The position numbers were made by a program, and so were the translations under genes. The notes below the pieces were generated by a model that saw only the letters and a program-made list of their open reading frames with translations, was not told the origin of the DNA and did no database searches. DNA of 64,000 nucleotides, from NCBI GenBank assembly GCA_013036105.1, contig JAAXCX010000010.1, forward strand, positions 44,120 through 108,119. Direction: 5' to 3'. The stretch's first letter is position 1. Each line of letters starts with the position of its first letter. Origin of the DNA: Vulcanimicrobiota bacterium (lineage in GTDB: Bacteria > Vulcanimicrobiota > Vulcanimicrobiia > Vulcanimicrobiales > Vulcanimicrobiaceae). Of this stretch, positions 15,902 through 24,430 are shown one piece after another.

Positions 15902-17040
15902 CGACCCCGCTGCCGCGCGAGCTCTTCGCCGTTACCCGTTCCACGAAATATTTCAATCACGCCGCAGTCGGCGTTCTTCCCGAGCCCACGAGGCGCGCGC
16001 TCCAAGAGTTCATCGGCGCGCACGCGCAGGCCGGCGTGCTCGGCGTCTTTCCTTACGAACGGAATATGCCGGCATACCGCGCGCGAATCGGGGCGTTCAT
16101 CGGCGCGCGCCCGGGCGAGATCGCAATTTTGCGCAATACGGGCGACGGCGCCAACGCGCTGAGCGCCGGTTATCCGTGGGAAGAGGGCGACGAGCTGATC
16201 TTGCCCGACGACGAATTCCCCGCCAATGTTCAGCCCTGGCTGCCTCTGCGCAAGCGCGGCGTAGCTATTCGGTTCATCGAGACGAGCACAGGCCGCGTGA
16301 CGCCGGACGTCTTGCGCGCGCACATCACGCCGCGCACCAAGATCGTCACCGTTTCGTGGGTTTCGTTCCAAGACGGGTACCGTCACGATTTGGCCGGACT
16401 GGCTGAAGTCGCGCACGCTGCCGGAGCGCTGCTCTGCGTCGACGCGATTCAAGGTCTCGGTGCATTTCCGCTAGACGTGCGAGCGTGCGGAGTGGACGCG
16501 CTCTATGCGGGCGGCGCGAAATGGCTGCTCGCCTTGCAGGGCGTGAGTTTCTTATATCTACGCGCGGATCTGCTCGGCCGCATCGCAACGGCCTCCCCGG
16601 GATGGCGCTCGACCGCCGACATGTGGGACTTCTTGGACTACGGGCAGCCCTACGTCGAGGACGTTACCCGTTTTGAAGGCGGCACGCCAAACTTCATCGG
16701 CGCGCTCTCGTTGGCAGAGTCGGTGGCGATCATCGATGGGGCCGGAACTTCACGCATCGCAGAACACGTTCTCGGGCTGACGGACCGGCTCGTCGAGCGG
16801 CTGCATCGTGCGGGCGCGCACGTTGCGAGCGTCCGCAGCGCAGCGGAGTCTTCCGGCATCGTGACCTTTTCATTTCCGGATAACGATCCGGTAGCGCTCG
16901 GAAAGCATTTGCAAAAGGAAGGCTTCGTGACGACGTACCGCCCCAAAGGGATTCGTGTTGCGCCACATGGTTACAACACCGCCGAAGAGATCGACGCGTT
17001 CGCCGATGCTATCGCGGCGTATCGAATGGAGACGAGATGA
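15898..17040 (+). CDS. Class V aminotransferase (cysteine desulfurase/isopenicillin-N epimerase-like)
   Basis: This protein of about 380 residues is a PLP fold type I enzyme. The PLP-lysine lies in YAGGAKWLLALQGVSFLYL near residue 205, preceded by VDAIQGLGAFPLD with the aspartate that pairs with the cofactor nitrogen. The active-site cysteine loop of true NifS/SufS desulfurases is not evident, so an epimerase, lyase or kynureninase-like activity is also possible. TTG 15898 overlaps the phoU stop. A TTG at 15868 is an alternative start. Confidence 0.85.
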   Translation: MTTPLPRELFAVTRSTKYFNHAAVGVLPEPTRRALQEFIGAHAQAGVLGVFPYERNMPAYRARIGAFIGARPGEIAILRNTGDGANALSAGYPWEEGDELILPDDEFPANVQPWLPLRKRGVAIRFIETSTGRVTPDVLRAHITPRTKIVTVSWVSFQDGYRHDLAGLAEVAHAAGALLCVDAIQGLGAFPLDVRACGVDALYAGGAKWLLALQGVSFLYLRADLLGRIATASPGWRSTADMWDFLDYGQPYVEDVTRFEGGTPNFIGALSLAESVAIIDGAGTSRIAEHVLGLTDRLVERLHRAGAHVASVRSAAESSGIVTFSFPDNDPVALGKHLQKEGFVTTYRPKGIRVAPHGYNTAEEIDAFADAIAAYRMETR

Positions 17041-17696
17041 TGCTGGCCCTGGTTTTTGTTCTTGCGGCAGCGACGGTGCCCGCTACACCGGCCGACGGTG
17101 CGTACACGTACTCGGTTTCCATTGGAGGCGCGTCCGCCGGAAAAACGACGATTCAGTTAACGCATACGCCGGCCGGCGTCCAGGTGACCGAAAGCGCCTC
17201 AGCGAGTTACGGCGGAGCCGATTTTGCCGGTAGCGCTACGCTGAATTTGGATGGAACTCTGGCACCCGCAAGCTACATGGCAGTATACCGTCCGCCGGGC
17301 CACACGGTTCACGCCGCGCTCGCCTTCAAAGGAAATACTGCGACCGAGACCGCGGACAACGGCAGCATGTCCTATACGCTCGGAGCGAACACGAAAAACT
17401 TCGCGGTACTCGACGGCACGATGTTTGCCGGATTTTTCATTTTGCCGGCGCAGCTCCGCGCCTGGAACACGCAATCGTTTACCGGGGTCTCACCGATGTT
17501 CGGACGCGGCGCGGCGATCGCGCTCGACGCCGCGCTGAAAGCGGACCGGCCCAAGGACGTGCCGGCTGCCGACGTCCCGCTCTCGGTTAGCGATCCGGTC
17601 GAGTTTACGCTTTGGTACGATCCGGCAACGCTCGTCGTTGACGAGCTGGTCGTTCCGCAGCAAGACGCGATTTATGCGCGGCTACGCGCGCGTTAG
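17037..17696 (+). CDS. Exported beta-rich protein of unknown function
   Basis: The 219-residue protein starts with a short signal peptide (LALVFVLAAATVPATPA) and then reads as alternating beta strands (YTYSVSIGGASAGKTTIQL, TLNLDGTLAPASYMAVY). No cysteines or catalytic motif stand out. It overlaps the aminotransferase stop by 4 nt and its tail overlaps the convergent FkbM gene by 15 bp. The pattern resembles DUF3108/DUF6134-type envelope proteins, but I cannot assign it firmly. Confidence 0.68.
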   Translation: MMLALVFVLAAATVPATPADGAYTYSVSIGGASAGKTTIQLTHTPAGVQVTESASASYGGADFAGSATLNLDGTLAPASYMAVYRPPGHTVHAALAFKGNTATETADNGSMSYTLGANTKNFAVLDGTMFAGFFILPAQLRAWNTQSFTGVSPMFGRGAAIALDAALKADRPKDVPAADVPLSVSDPVEFTLWYDPATLVVDELVVPQQDAIYARLRAR

Positions 17697-18500
17697 CAGC
17701 AGTTCAGAGTAGGGTTCGGTAAGCAGCGCCTCTGCGCTGCACCGCACGGGGCGTCTGCGGCGCGGGTCCAAGCGTTGCACGCCGAAACCCCATTCGCCGA
17801 AACGGCGCAGCTCGGCGACCGCATCGTAGCCCGCCTCGCGCAGAAAAGCGGGACAAAACTCAATCATGACCATGAGCGGCTGCTCCAGGTCGGCGAACAG
17901 TTTGGTGCCGCCGTTTAAGATCCACGTTTCGGCGCCCTCTGCGTCAATCTTCACGAAATCGAACGTCCGACCGAGCTGCTGAAGAAGCGCACCCACCGTC
18001 GTCACATCCACGGTCAGCGCTTCGCGCTCGGTTTCGCGCAGCTGCGGGATCTGCTGCAGGTCGGCGACGAGCGTTCCTCCTCCGCGGTGACGCTGCGCGC
18101 GGCGGAATTGCGCCGGGCCGGGGGTTTCGCCCACAGCCCGACGATCGACCGTAACGCGGGCGGCAAAACCGTTGATCTCCGCATTGTCTTCGGCGATTTG
18201 CGCGAGTTCGGGATCGCATTCGAACGCATAGACCGAGCCCGCGGGACCTATCAGGTGTGCCATCAACAGCGTGAAGTACCCGACGTTTGCGCCGATCTCG
18301 AGGACGCGCATGCCACGTTTGATGACGCGGCCCAGCGTCGCTTCCGTCCACTCTTCCCAAACGCCGTCAAGGATGATGTGCGGCGAAATGCAGATGTCGT
18401 TTGCGGCGACGTACATTTTTAATCCGCCGGCGGTGCGCGTCAACACGCGCCCGCCGCCGACATACGTGCCGGGTGTACGTGGCATGACCATCGCTTGCAC
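17682..18500 (-). CDS. FkbM-family SAM-dependent methyltransferase
   Basis: The 272-residue protein has the class I methyltransferase motif VLEIGANVGYFTLLMAHL near residues 65-82, the acidic loop VYAFECDPELAQIAEDNAEI, and the FkbM signature DFVKIDAEGAETWIL. FkbM enzymes usually O-methylate sugars or polyketides. It starts with GTG 18500 or ATG 18491. There is no glycan cluster immediately beside it, so the acceptor is unknown. Confidence 0.87.
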   Translation of the reverse strand: MQAMVMPRTPGTYVGGGRVLTRTAGGLKMYVAANDICISPHIILDGVWEEWTEATLGRVIKRGMRVLEIGANVGYFTLLMAHLIGPAGSVYAFECDPELAQIAEDNAEINGFAARVTVDRRAVGETPGPAQFRRAQRHRGGGTLVADLQQIPQLRETEREALTVDVTTVGALLQQLGRTFDFVKIDAEGAETWILNGGTKLFADLEQPLMVMIEFCPAFLREAGYDAVAELRRFGEWGFGVQRLDPRRRRPVRCSAEALLTEPYSELLLTRA

Positions 18501-18571
18501 GCGATTTTCAGCCCTTCCTGGCAGGAGCGGGCACGCGAGCTGCGCACCTACTAGCGCATCGGAGGTTGCCT

Positions 18572-19078
18572 ATGAAGAAATGTGCGCTTTTCGTTGCAGT
18601 CCTTTTTGCGTTTAGCCTTGGCCTGTTGAGCTCCAGGCTGGCGTTGCGGCCGGCGGCGGCTTCGGCGCCGGCAATGCCCTCAGCCGGCTGGACGCTGCAC
18701 ATTGATGCGCTCAAGCATCTGGGATCCGGACATCCGGCCGAAGTTGCACACCACTGGTGCAAAGCGGTAGCCGGCGGTTTGTTTGAGTGCCAGATCTACG
18801 AATCGGATGCCGCCAACGCGCGCCTGATCGAGATCGAAACCATCGTCCCTACTGCTGTTTGGAAGACGTTTTCGAAATCCGAACAGGCGCTATGGCATTA
18901 CCATCGCGTGGAGATTCCGAAGGTAAGCGCCACGCTCCCTGGGATGCCCGTCGCGCAGCAGAAGAAAGTGATCGCCTCGATGCTCGAAACGTACGGCAAG
19001 TTGTGGCTGCTGTGGAATCCGCTCGACACACCCAAGGGTTTGCCAACGGGGAAACCGTCGATCATCGTTCTGAAGTAG
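18572..19078 (+). CDS. Exported OBAP/DUF1264-family protein
   Basis: The 168-residue protein has a signal peptide (residues 1-32) and then the DUF1264 pattern: HHWCKAVAGGLFECQIYES, ARLIEIETIV, ALWHYHRVEIPK and LLWNPLDTPKGLPTGKPSI. The start at 18572 is supported by GGAGG at 18561-18565 with 6-nt spacing. An in-frame TTG at 18566 is less likely. In plants these are oil-body-associated proteins; bacterial members have no established function. Confidence 0.83.
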   Translation: MKKCALFVAVLFAFSLGLLSSRLALRPAAASAPAMPSAGWTLHIDALKHLGSGHPAEVAHHWCKAVAGGLFECQIYESDAANARLIEIETIVPTAVWKTFSKSEQALWHYHRVEIPKVSATLPGMPVAQQKKVIASMLETYGKLWLLWNPLDTPKGLPTGKPSIIVLK

Positions 19079-19085
19079 TGGTAAG

Positions 19086-19116
19086 GGAAGACGGCGCCGT
19101 TTAGGCGCCGTCTTCC
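19086..19116. terminator. Bidirectional hairpin between convergent genes
   Basis: GGAAGACGGCGCC (19086-19098) pairs perfectly with GGCGCCGTCTTCC (19104-19116) around a 5-nt loop that holds the TAA stop of the minus-strand gene. The stem is 13 bp and GC-rich but followed by only two T residues on the plus side. It also encodes the last residues of the minus-strand protein. Confidence 0.7.
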
Positions 19117-20534
19117 TTGAGTATGGATGGCGCCATGACAGCGTCGGTCATACCGTGAATAAGACGTTTGTCCGCGGGAGCGACCGTCGCGAGGATGCCG
19201 CCCAAGCGTGTCTCGTTGCCGACGACGAAGAAATAAGGACAGAGCCGCACGCGGCCTTCAAACGTGCGGATTTCGTCGGCGGCGCGATCGAGATAGGTCT
19301 GACGAACCCGCTTTCCTTTATAAAAGCGCTGCAGAATGCGTGGCGTCGTTTCGAATTCGCGCACGGCTTCCTGAAGCGTCGCTGTCCATTCGTCTTTGGT
19401 CAGGTCATTGGCAACCCGTACTCCGCGCGAACCCCACGCGAGTTCCGAAAAACCTGACGGTTTGATCACGTAATCGCGCTCCGATTTCGTCAACTCCGCA
19501 AGCTGCATCCAGTCCGAGATGGGCGCCCCGTTCGCTTCTAGCCCGGCGATGACCGCCTGCGGCGGAAGCGGGCGCGGATCGATAACCCACGTTTCCGGAA
19601 AAAGCTGCTTGAGGTGATCGTAGACGGCGCTGCCGAGCTCGGCCTTCCACAATTTCGCGAGCCGCGGATGATGGAAGAGTGCGAACGCCAGTTTCTCTTC
19701 GAGCTGCGCTTTCGGAGGCGGCGTCATCGTCACGCGATTGTGGCGCGCCGAGTAAAGCATGAGCTCTTGCTTGGGGACGTTGAGCAGATCGAAGAGCTCG
19801 AAGTTGCGGTAGAGCGCGTCGATCTTTTCTTCGCGTCCGTCCGGGAGCCGCACGAACAGCGCCTCTTCGGTAAAGTAAATATCTTGCGGGCGGCACATGA
19901 ACGCTTTCAAGTTCGCGACGCGCGTTAGCGCCTGGGCCATCCAGCTCATCTCCGGGCGATAGTCGCCCGATTCGTCCGAGAGTACGATGGCGGCCGCCGG
20001 CTGTTCTTTTCCCGTCGCCGCGGCGAGCATGGTAGCGAAAGAGCTCGCGATGCCGTCGGCACCGCCGATGCTTTCCATACCCAACTTGCAATACGCCTCG
20101 GACATTGCGCCGAGAAAACCCATGCCTCCGGGAACGCTGTCGAGTTCGCTCGCGATAAAGCCGTCGTCGGTCAGAATCAAATCGGGACGGATAACGCCGG
20201 GCAGATCTTGCCGGAAACGGTTTTGACGGGAGAGCCGCACGATGTGCTCCGGCTTTCCTTGGTCCAGGTACTCGGCGATGAATGCCGGAGCGGTTCCGCG
20301 GGCGCTGCGATTGTAGAGCGCATTGAGCGCGCGATAGAAGAGCAATAAGTTTGCGCCGATCGTCTCGATCCGCGCGAGGGCCCGCGGCGACAATGCGAAC
20401 GGCTCGGGGCTGATGCGCCACGGGATCCGCTCGTCCGCTATCTCGACCTTGAAGAGTCCGGACGGGATCGCGTCATAGAGAAAGTGCGCTTGGTCGCGAG
20501 CCGTGAGGTTCGGGGCATACGCCGTGCAGGCCAT
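19101..20534 (-). CDS. Uncharacterised ATP-grasp-like protein
   Basis: The 477-residue protein has no signal peptide. The C-terminal half resembles an ATP-grasp fold: YVIKPSGFSELAWGSRGV (glycine-rich loop with lysine), ILQRFYKGKRVRQTY, then FEGRVRLCPYFFV and LGGILATVAPADKRLIHG. The N-terminal half contains a conserved-looking block IASELDSVPGGMGFLGAMSE, reminiscent of circularly permuted ATP-grasp or glutathionylspermidine-synthase-like ligases. It is monocistronic, with no peptide or amine partner gene nearby. Substrate and reaction are unknown. Confidence 0.7.
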   Translation of the reverse strand: MACTAYAPNLTARDQAHFLYDAIPSGLFKVEIADERIPWRISPEPFALSPRALARIETIGANLLLFYRALNALYNRSARGTAPAFIAEYLDQGKPEHIVRLSRQNRFRQDLPGVIRPDLILTDDGFIASELDSVPGGMGFLGAMSEAYCKLGMESIGGADGIASSFATMLAAATGKEQPAAAIVLSDESGDYRPEMSWMAQALTRVANLKAFMCRPQDIYFTEEALFVRLPDGREEKIDALYRNFELFDLLNVPKQELMLYSARHNRVTMTPPPKAQLEEKLAFALFHHPRLAKLWKAELGSAVYDHLKQLFPETWVIDPRPLPPQAVIAGLEANGAPISDWMQLAELTKSERDYVIKPSGFSELAWGSRGVRVANDLTKDEWTATLQEAVREFETTPRILQRFYKGKRVRQTYLDRAADEIRTFEGRVRLCPYFFVVGNETRLGGILATVAPADKRLIHGMTDAVMAPSILKEDGA

Positions 20535-20651
20535 CGAAATTAGCCTCGACAGCCGTCGGGAACCTTGGACATGCCGAACGCTATGTAAAGCCGCCGCATC
20601 ACCACACTAAAATACCCCATTCCCCCGCTTCGGTTGCAGGGCCGGGCGAGC

Positions 20652-21050
20652 CTATTTTATCGTGATGGCGCCGGGGGTCAGGAGGGCGCTCTCAATTCGC
20701 ACGAGCCCGCCGCGGTAGACGAGGGTCAGGTGGAGGGTACCTTCCAGCCCGAGCCGTGTCAGGGCGACGTCTTCGATGACGCGCGAAACGCTCTCGCCGG
20801 CGATGAATTGGAGCGTGCTCTGCGTTGAAAACGAACCGCGCGAGGTGCCGTAACTCTCCGTCACTTGCACCGACAGATCGTGTCCGGAGGCCGCGGACGT
20901 TTCGGCGGAGACGCAGTAGCTGACCGTCAGCGGCATGCCCTTGACCGCGAGAGTTTCGCGCGTGCAGCGGCTGCCTTGCGCCCATGCCGCGCCGGTGGCG
21001 GAAAGGGCGAGGGCCAGAGCCAAAAATGGGCGGCCGTAGACGTTGGTCAT
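20652..21050 (-). CDS. Small exported protein
   Basis: The 132-residue protein has a clear signal peptide (LALALALSATGAAWA-Q). The mature part is beta-rich with two cysteines near its N-terminus (SRCTRET and VSYCVSA) that could form a disulfide. No family is recognised. TATAAC lies only a few bases ahead of its ATG, so the mRNA may be very short-leadered. A 117-bp spacer separates it from the ATP-grasp gene downstream on the same strand. Confidence 0.65.
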   Translation of the reverse strand: MTNVYGRPFLALALALSATGAAWAQGSRCTRETLAVKGMPLTVSYCVSAETSAASGHDLSVQVTESYGTSRGSFSTQSTLQFIAGESVSRVIEDVALTRLGLEGTLHLTLVYRGGLVRIESALLTPGAITIK

Positions 21051-21092
21051 TCGTTATAAATCAACGTAGCGGCAACACTGAAGGTTGCATCG

Positions 21093-21107
21093 GGCGCCGG
21101 AGGCGCC
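21093..21107. repeat. Short GC-rich inverted repeat in a divergent intergenic region
   Basis: GGCGCC-GGA-GGCGCC lies between the exported protein (minus) and the Cof phosphatase (plus), 21 nt ahead of the latter's ATG. It can form a small hairpin or act as a dimeric operator. There is no other evidence for function. Confidence 0.3.
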
Positions 21108-21127
21108 GGTTTGACGAAGGGTATAGA

Positions 21128-21955
21128 ATGGAGCCGATGCGGTTCGACCTGATCGCGCTTGATTTGGACGGCACGCTCTTGGACTCGCAAGAGCGCGTTT
21201 CGCCACGCAACCGGCGCGCGATCGAAAGCGCCCTGGCGGCAGGCATCCGGATCGTTCTGGTCACCGGCCGCGGCGTCGACATGCCGACACGCGTGAGCCG
21301 CGAGCTCGGCCTGAATCTGCCCGTCATTTGCTGTCACGGCGCGTTGACCAAGGACTTCGGCGCGAACCGCACGCTCGGCCACATTCCCGTTCCGCTTCAG
21401 TACGCCAAGCCGATGATCGAGTTTTCAGAACGCGAAGGTCTGTCGGTAGCAATCTACGCTGAAGAGTTTTTCTACCGGCTCGAGGGTTCGCAATTGCACA
21501 TGGATGACATGCGCGGCCCCGCGTGGCGGCAAGTCAAGACGTTCGCCGAAGTCATGCACACGGCGCCGACGTTCATCCGCTTCATGGGCCGGGAATCGGT
21601 CGAAGCAATGGAAGGAGAGTTTCGCGATTTTCCGCTGCATTTTAAATACGAAACGTGGCTTGATTTCGTCGAGTGCGCGGTAACGAGCCGCGAGGCGACC
21701 AAACAGCGTGCACTCGCGCGGCTCTGCGCCGATTTCCAAGTCCCAGCCGAACGCGTGCTCGCAATCGGCGATTCGCGGAATGACGTGCCGATGCTGCGCT
21801 GGGCCGGAGTCGGCGTCGTGATGGCCAACGCGCTGCCCGAAGTGCGCGAGGCGGTTAAGCACGTCACCGCCAGCAACGAAGAAGACGGCGTCGCTCAAGC
21901 GATCGAAAAGTTCGCGCTCAAGCCGAGCCCGCAAAAACGATCGCGCATCGCGTGA
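21128..21955 (+). CDS. Cof-type HAD phosphatase
   Basis: The 275-residue protein shows HAD IIB motifs: IALDLDGTLLDSQ (motif I), LVTGRGVDM (motif II), and C-terminal AIGDSRNDVPMLRWAGVGVVMANA (motif IV). The cap is of the Cof type. These enzymes dephosphorylate sugar phosphates, FMN or related metabolites. The start is set at ATG 21128, because sequence upstream is unrelated; ATG 21137 is also possible. It overlaps moaD by 4 nt. Confidence 0.88.
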   Translation: MEPMRFDLIALDLDGTLLDSQERVSPRNRRAIESALAAGIRIVLVTGRGVDMPTRVSRELGLNLPVICCHGALTKDFGANRTLGHIPVPLQYAKPMIEFSEREGLSVAIYAEEFFYRLEGSQLHMDDMRGPAWRQVKTFAEVMHTAPTFIRFMGRESVEAMEGEFRDFPLHFKYETWLDFVECAVTSREATKQRALARLCADFQVPAERVLAIGDSRNDVPMLRWAGVGVVMANALPEVREAVKHVTASNEEDGVAQAIEKFALKPSPQKRSRIA

Positions 21956-22194
21956 AGGTGCGTGTGCTGGCGTTCGCGCGCGTGCGCGAGCTGCTTGGAC
22001 CGCCGCGCGAAGTCGAGCTATCGTCCGGATCGACGGCCGGCTCGCTCTGGGACGATTTGGCTAAAACGTGTGAAGGATTGCCGCAGCTCGCGCAGTCGAC
22101 GCGCATCGCTCGCAACGGGCGTGTCGTACCGCGGGGGGAAACCCTGGAAGACGGAGACGAGATCGCTTTGCTCCCGCCGGCCGGAGGCGGGTGA
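21952..22194 (+). CDS. moaD: Molybdopterin synthase small subunit (MoaD)
   Basis: The 80-residue beta-grasp protein ends in LLPPAGGG, the glycine tail that is adenylated and then thiocarboxylated to carry sulfur. It begins KVRVLAFARVRELLG, typical of MoaD/ThiS. It is directly followed by moaE (stop/start TGATG), so molybdopterin synthase is favoured over a thiamine role. It starts with GTG. Confidence 0.92.
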   Translation: MKVRVLAFARVRELLGPPREVELSSGSTAGSLWDDLAKTCEGLPQLAQSTRIARNGRVVPRGETLEDGDEIALLPPAGGG

Positions 22195-22619
22195 TGTTTG
22201 CGATCGTGCGCGATCCGATCGATGTCGCGTCGATCGCGCGATCGGTCCGGACCAATGCGTGCGGCGCGGTCATCACATTCGTGGGCGTCGTGCGGGAGAT
22301 GTCCGACGACGATCGCCCGGTTACGGGCCTGTCGTACGAAGCGCATGAGGCGATGGCCGCTGCCGAATTCGAACGTATTGCCGGGGAAGCCCGCGGACGT
22401 TTTGGGTCGTGCGAAATTGCGGTCGCGCACCGGATAGGTGACCTGCAAGTCGGCGAGGTTTCGGTAGCCGTGGCAGTTGGGGCCCCGCATCGTGGCGCCG
22501 CCTTCGATGCGTGCGAATTTACGATTGACCAACTGAAACGGCGCGCGCCCATTTGGAAGAAAGAGCATTACGCGCAAGGCGGAAGCGAGTGGCGGAGCAA
22601 TCCGGACGCGCAGATCTAA
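22194..22619 (+). CDS. moaE: Molybdopterin synthase catalytic subunit (MoaE)
   Basis: The 141-residue protein converts cyclic pyranopterin monophosphate to molybdopterin with MoaD. The family blocks are present: GAVITFVGVVRE, YEAHEAMA, AVAHRIGDLQVGEVSVAVAV, HRGAAFDACEFTIDQLKRRA and the active-site lysines of PIWKKEHY. A GTG three bases upstream (22191) is an alternative start. Confidence 0.95.
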   Translation: MFAIVRDPIDVASIARSVRTNACGAVITFVGVVREMSDDDRPVTGLSYEAHEAMAAAEFERIAGEARGRFGSCEIAVAHRIGDLQVGEVSVAVAVGAPHRGAAFDACEFTIDQLKRRAPIWKKEHYAQGGSEWRSNPDAQI

Positions 22620-23336
22620 ATGAAGCTCGAACTGTTGCGAATTTCCGCCGGCAAGGCGAGCGTTGCCGCCCTGCGTTACGAACCGCGCCGTCCACGCGGC
22701 GTTTGGATTGTCGCCGGTCACGGCTACTCGAGCTCGAAGCAGAATCTCGACTTCCTCTGCTCCTTTCTGGCGAGTCATGGCTACGGCGTCATGAGCTTGG
22801 ATTTCCAGGGGCATAAACTTGGCGCCAGCGGCGGGCGGCTCGAAAGCGTTGACGATTTGGTCGCGGCAATGGGCGGCGTCGCGGGATTTGTGCGCGAGTC
22901 TCACGCCGGCGCGCTTTACATGATGGGGCACAGCATGGGAGCGATGACGGCGCTTTTTACGGCGGCGCGCGACTCGAGCATCACGGGCACGATTGCAATC
23001 GCGACCGGATACGGAAGACCGTCGGCAATCGAGGCTTTGCGCGAGAAGGGCGTCTCCGATTTTCGCTCCGCTTACGTCGACGGCTTGGCTTTGCCGCAGT
23101 TGGTTCGGGGCATCGACGAAATGTTCGATCGCGCGCTGCCGCGACTCGCCGGGCGGCCGCAGCTCTACGTCTGCGCCGATCGAGACGCCATGGTCAGCCG
23201 CGCGAGCGTCGAAGAGTTGTTCGACCGTGCGTCCGAACCGAAGACCTTCATTACGATTTCCAGCGACCACACATATGCTGCCGAGAACGCGCGCGGCGAA
23301 GTGCTCGGATGGCTAAACCAAACGCACCCGCGATAG
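22620..23336 (+). CDS. Alpha/beta hydrolase
   Basis: The 238-residue protein has an oxyanion-hole segment VAGHGYSSSKQN, the nucleophile elbow MGHSMGAMTALF (Ser near 101), an acidic residue in YVCADRDAMV and a C-terminal histidine in ISSDHTYAAENA. This is a complete catalytic triad. The substrate is unknown. It starts directly after the moaE stop and its end overlaps moeB by 28 nt, so it is probably co-transcribed with the molybdopterin genes. Confidence 0.83.
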   Translation: MKLELLRISAGKASVAALRYEPRRPRGVWIVAGHGYSSSKQNLDFLCSFLASHGYGVMSLDFQGHKLGASGGRLESVDDLVAAMGGVAGFVRESHAGALYMMGHSMGAMTALFTAARDSSITGTIAIATGYGRPSAIEALREKGVSDFRSAYVDGLALPQLVRGIDEMFDRALPRLAGRPQLYVCADRDAMVSRASVEELFDRASEPKTFITISSDHTYAAENARGEVLGWLNQTHPR

Positions 23337-24430
23337 TTCAAGGCTTGCGGCGGTACAGCCGCCACTTGCTGATACCAGAAGTCGGCGTGGCCGGGCAAGA
23401 GCGGCTGGCGGCATCACGAGTGCTCTGCGTCGGAGCGGGCGGTCTCGGGTCGCCCGCGCTGCAGTATCTGGCTGCAGCGGGCGTCGGCCGCATCGGCATC
23501 GTGGACGACGACGTCGTTGACGAAAGCAATTTGCAGCGCCAAACCCTATTCGCAACAAGCGACATCGGAAAGCGAAAAGCCGAGGTGGCGGCGCAGCGTG
23601 TTATGGAACTCAACCCGCTCACGGCTGCCGACGTGATTCCGGTGCGGCTGGATTCGTCGAACGCGCGCGACCTGATCCGTTTGTATGACGTCGTACTGGA
23701 CTGTACCGATCGGTTCGAAACGCGCTACACGGTGAACGACGCGTGCTGGCTGGAAAATAAGCCCGACGTGTACGCGTCGATCTTTCGTTTCGACGGACAG
23801 GTCAGCGTTTTCTGGCGCGATCACGGTCCGTGTTACCGCTGTTTGTTTTCGGCGGCACCTCCTGCCGGAAGCGTCCCGACCTGCGCCGAGGGCGGCGTAC
23901 TCGGCGTGCTGGCCGGGATGACGGGGGCGTTTCAAGCCAACGAAGCGCTGAAAATTGTCCTGGGAATCGGTGAACCGCTCTTGGGGAGACTGCTGCTGAT
24001 CGATGCGCTCGGGTCGCGCACACGCGAGGTTACCTTCGAACGCGAAGCCGATTGCGCATTATGTGGCCCCAACGCAACGATCGCCGATGTTATTCCGGAA
24101 ACGCTCGAACCTCCAGCGCGCGATCTCGACGAGATCGACGCGTCGCAACTCGATGATGCCATGCGCGAGGCAGTGCTGCTCGATGTGCGCGAACCGCACG
24201 AAGTAGCGTTCGGCGTTTTGAAGGGCGCGCTGCACGTGCCGGCGTCGGACTTACCCGAACGTCTGCACGAACTCGACTCGGCGAAATCGTACGTCGTTGC
24301 CTGCCGCATCGGGCAGAAGTCGGCATGGGCAGCGCGATTCTTGCGCGATGCGGGGTTTCGCCGGGTCATCCACCTGCGGGATGGTCTGCTGGCCTATGCC
24401 GCGCAGCACCCGGACTTCGAGTTTTTCTAG
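23309..24430 (+). CDS. moeB: Sulfur-carrier adenylyltransferase with C-terminal rhodanese domain (MoeB/ThiF family)
   Basis: The 373-residue protein joins an E1-like domain and a rhodanese domain. The first has the ATP loop GAGGLGSPALQYLAAAGVG and the zinc cysteines of CYRCLFSA and CALCG, with a candidate cysteine in PTCAEGG. The rhodanese domain (about 270-370) has LDVREPHEVAFG and the persulfide cysteine in ACRIGQKSAWAARF. It should activate MoaD and possibly hand over sulfur in one protein, as in MOCS3-like fusions. Confidence 0.93.
   Translation: MAKPNAPAIVQGLRRYSRHLLIPEVGVAGQERLAASRVLCVGAGGLGSPALQYLAAAGVGRIGIVDDDVVDESNLQRQTLFATSDIGKRKAEVAAQRVMELNPLTAADVIPVRLDSSNARDLIRLYDVVLDCTDRFETRYTVNDACWLENKPDVYASIFRFDGQVSVFWRDHGPCYRCLFSAAPPAGSVPTCAEGGVLGVLAGMTGAFQANEALKIVLGIGEPLLGRLLLIDALGSRTREVTFEREADCALCGPNATIADVIPETLEPPARDLDEIDASQLDDAMREAVLLDVREPHEVAFGVLKGALHVPASDLPERLHELDSAKSYVVACRIGQKSAWAARFLRDAGFRRVIHLRDGLLAYAAQHPDFEFF

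Noticed and set aside
19405..20421. Second minus-strand frame inside the ATP-grasp gene
   Set aside because: It is arginine-rich, out of phase and lacks any fold signature, whereas the other frame has ATP-grasp-like blocks.
21918..23270. Minus-strand open frame of 450 codons
   Set aside because: It runs antisense over moaD, moaE and the hydrolase, all strongly recognised. GC-rich sequence often leaves the complementary frame open.
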